In this document: positions 4,577-5,635 of the stretch, in pieces
Numbering within the stretch: position 1 is the stretch's first letter
How the letters are laid out: each line of letters opens with the position of its first letter
Origin: Deltaproteobacteria bacterium
GTDB taxonomy: Bacteria; Chloroflexota; Dehalococcoidia; Dehalococcoidales; BS750m-G39
NCBI GenBank assembly: GCA_030606505.1
Contig: JAUWGI010000059.1
Span: 1 to 5,635 of the forward strand
DNA: 5,635 nt
Direction: 5' to 3'
The notes under the pieces: generated by a model
Seen by the model: only the letters and a program-made list of their open reading frames with translations
Told to the model about the DNA's origin: nothing
Database searches by the model: none
Made by a program: the position numbers and the translations under genes

Positions 4577-5635
4577 TTAAGGTGGCGATAACCTTGGCGC
4601 CGTAACCTTTAGCTCCTTAACCATATAGTCTCCCTGTAAACTATAGCCGGATTCACTGCGGTAGTACTCTCTGGCGCCAACGCCGCTCAGGATTGTCATT
4701 TGCGGTAGCTGAAATTCCTCGGCGGCAATTCGCTCTGCCTCCAGCAGCAGGGCTTTACCCAGCCCCTTATGCTGGGCCGCCTTTTCCCGCTGCTCACTGA
4801 GCGGAACCTCGGGCCCGTAGACATGCAGCTCCCGTATCACCGCTGCAGTTCCCCCGGTTTCCGGCTCCGGTTGAATCCTCAGCCGCAGCAGCCCGAACAG
4901 TGTTTCCACCTCGTCCTCAAAGGAGAGGAAGATTTCCCTGCCCCCTGAGGCTTCATAGTCCATCCTGGTCAGGTGGGGCTCGCCTGTTTCCCGCCCCTCC
5001 CGCGCCCGGTGGCCGTACTCCCGGCAGCGAATGCACTTACATTCAATACCCTTTCGCTTCATTCGCTGCTGGACCACCCCCCGCAGCGAGTCCTTGCAGC
5101 CGGCGGTGATAAACTTGGCCGGGATATCACGCAGCACCCGCGATATCCTGACATATTTGGGCACGATGGACTTGATATCCACCATCAGATTGACCATGGT
5201 GCTGATTTCGTAGGGCTGGTAGCGGTTTTCGAAGTACCACTTCTCCAGCTCGGTGCCCTGGACCACCATGGTGGGGTACAGCTTTAATCCGTCAGGCCGG
5301 AAGCGCTCGTCATCGAAAAGCTTCCGGGACAGCTCCAGGTCATGCTCCGGGGTGGAGCCGGGAAGCCCTGGCATCCAGTGGTAGTGTACCTTAAAGCCAT
5401 TTTCCCGCAGCAGGGCGGTAGCCCGCACCACATCCTCCACCTTGTGTCCCCGCCGGGTCAGGCGGTAGATTTCGTCATCCAGTATTTGGACGCCCAGCTC
5501 AACCCTGGTGGCGCCGAACTCCAGCATCCGCTCTATTTCCTGCTCCCGGCACCAGTCTGGTCTGGTCTCGATGCACATTCCGGTGCAGCGGTGCCCGGCC
5601 GTTTCGTTGATTTTCTTGGCCTCTTCCAGGTCGGC
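4577..5635 (-). CDS. elp3: Elp3, radical SAM/GNAT tRNA uridine-34 modification enzyme (C-terminal part, runs off right edge)
   Basis: 352 residues are visible; the N-terminus with the iron-sulfur cysteines lies beyond the window. Elp3 adds a carboxymethyl-type group at C5 of wobble uridine-34 in tRNA, using SAM radical chemistry and acetyl-CoA. The visible part opens KKINETAGHRCTGMCIETRPD, a family hallmark of the radical SAM barrel, then VELGVQI, KVHYHWMPGLPGST and GLKLYPTMVVQGTELEKWY. The linker holds RDIPAKFITAGCKDSLRG and CKCIRCREYGH (cysteines 189, 191 and 194 of the visible part). The GNAT domain has ELHVYGPEVPL and the acetyl-CoA loop QHKGLGKALL (278-287), ending YYRSESGYSLQGDYMVKEL. 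An in-frame ATG at 5578 is not the start, because family sequence continues upstream of it. Bacterial Elp3 usually acts without the other Elongator subunits, and none are seen here. Confidence 0.95.
   Translation of the reverse strand, partial: ADLEEAKKINETAGHRCTGMCIETRPDWCREQEIERMLEFGATRVELGVQILDDEIYRLTRRGHKVEDVVRATALLRENGFKVHYHWMPGLPGSTPEHDLELSRKLFDDERFRPDGLKLYPTMVVQGTELEKWYFENRYQPYEISTMVNLMVDIKSIVPKYVRISRVLRDIPAKFITAGCKDSLRGVVQQRMKRKGIECKCIRCREYGHRAREGRETGEPHLTRMDYEASGGREIFLSFEDEVETLFGLLRLRIQPEPETGGTAAVIRELHVYGPEVPLSEQREKAAQHKGLGKALLLEAERIAAEEFQLPQMTILSGVGAREYYRSESGYSLQGDYMVKELKVTAPRLSPP

Noticed and set aside
5576..5578. ATG as the true start of elp3
   Set aside because: Conserved family sequence (NETAGHRC) continues in frame upstream to the window edge, so this is an internal methionine.

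Overview
The window is bacterial chromosomal DNA, most likely from a Chloroflexota lineage near the Dehalococcoidia. That placement is an inference. It rests on a stand-alone bacterial Elp3 (the family was structurally characterised from Dehalococcoides mccartyi), the overall gene style, and G/C-rich palindromic repeats between genes. No marker gene here settles the taxonomy.

Left part (1-1250, minus strand): three genes read leftward. First is a 48-residue basic ORF. Overlapping its end by 44 nt is a 120-residue protein with a KRGAPKGNQNAxTHGFYS-type N-terminus. After a 383-nt gap filled with palindromic repeats comes the N-terminal third or so of a phage-type terminase large subunit, which runs off the left edge. 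This looks like a DNA-packaging cassette or prophage remnant. No capsid, portal or integrase gene is visible, but the left side is not seen.

Central part (1496-4277, plus strand): a housekeeping block. A coiled-coil C4 zinc-ribbon protein (COG1579 type) starts within about 5 nt of its predicted transcription start. It is followed 8 nt later by a type I RNase H (rnhA). Next comes the type A RNase P RNA (rnpB), whose predicted -35 box lies on the rnhA stop codon. Last is a membrane-anchored S41 carboxyl-terminal processing protease with a PDZ domain, in which the residue four after the catalytic Lys is Asn instead of the usual Gln. The zinc-ribbon, RNase H and RNase P genes make a small nucleic-acid-processing neighbourhood.

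Right part (4577-5635, minus strand): the C-terminal part of Elp3, the radical-SAM/GNAT tRNA wobble-uridine modification enzyme. It converges on the protease gene.

Between the genes lies one repeat family, present in four copies of differing completeness (about 446-510, 612-773, 1323-1440 and 4285-4540), all in the same orientation. Each has a pyrimidine-rich core. Three or more carry an AAGAGGGG/CCCCTCTT-like hairpin, and two also carry a longer CCCCCTCCCTT hairpin next to an A-run. In those two the A-run reads as a T-tract on the minus strand, just after a minus-strand gene, so they probably also serve as terminators.

The clearest candidates for something undescribed are the small-ORF/terminase cassette interrupted by the repeat, and the modular repeat family itself.
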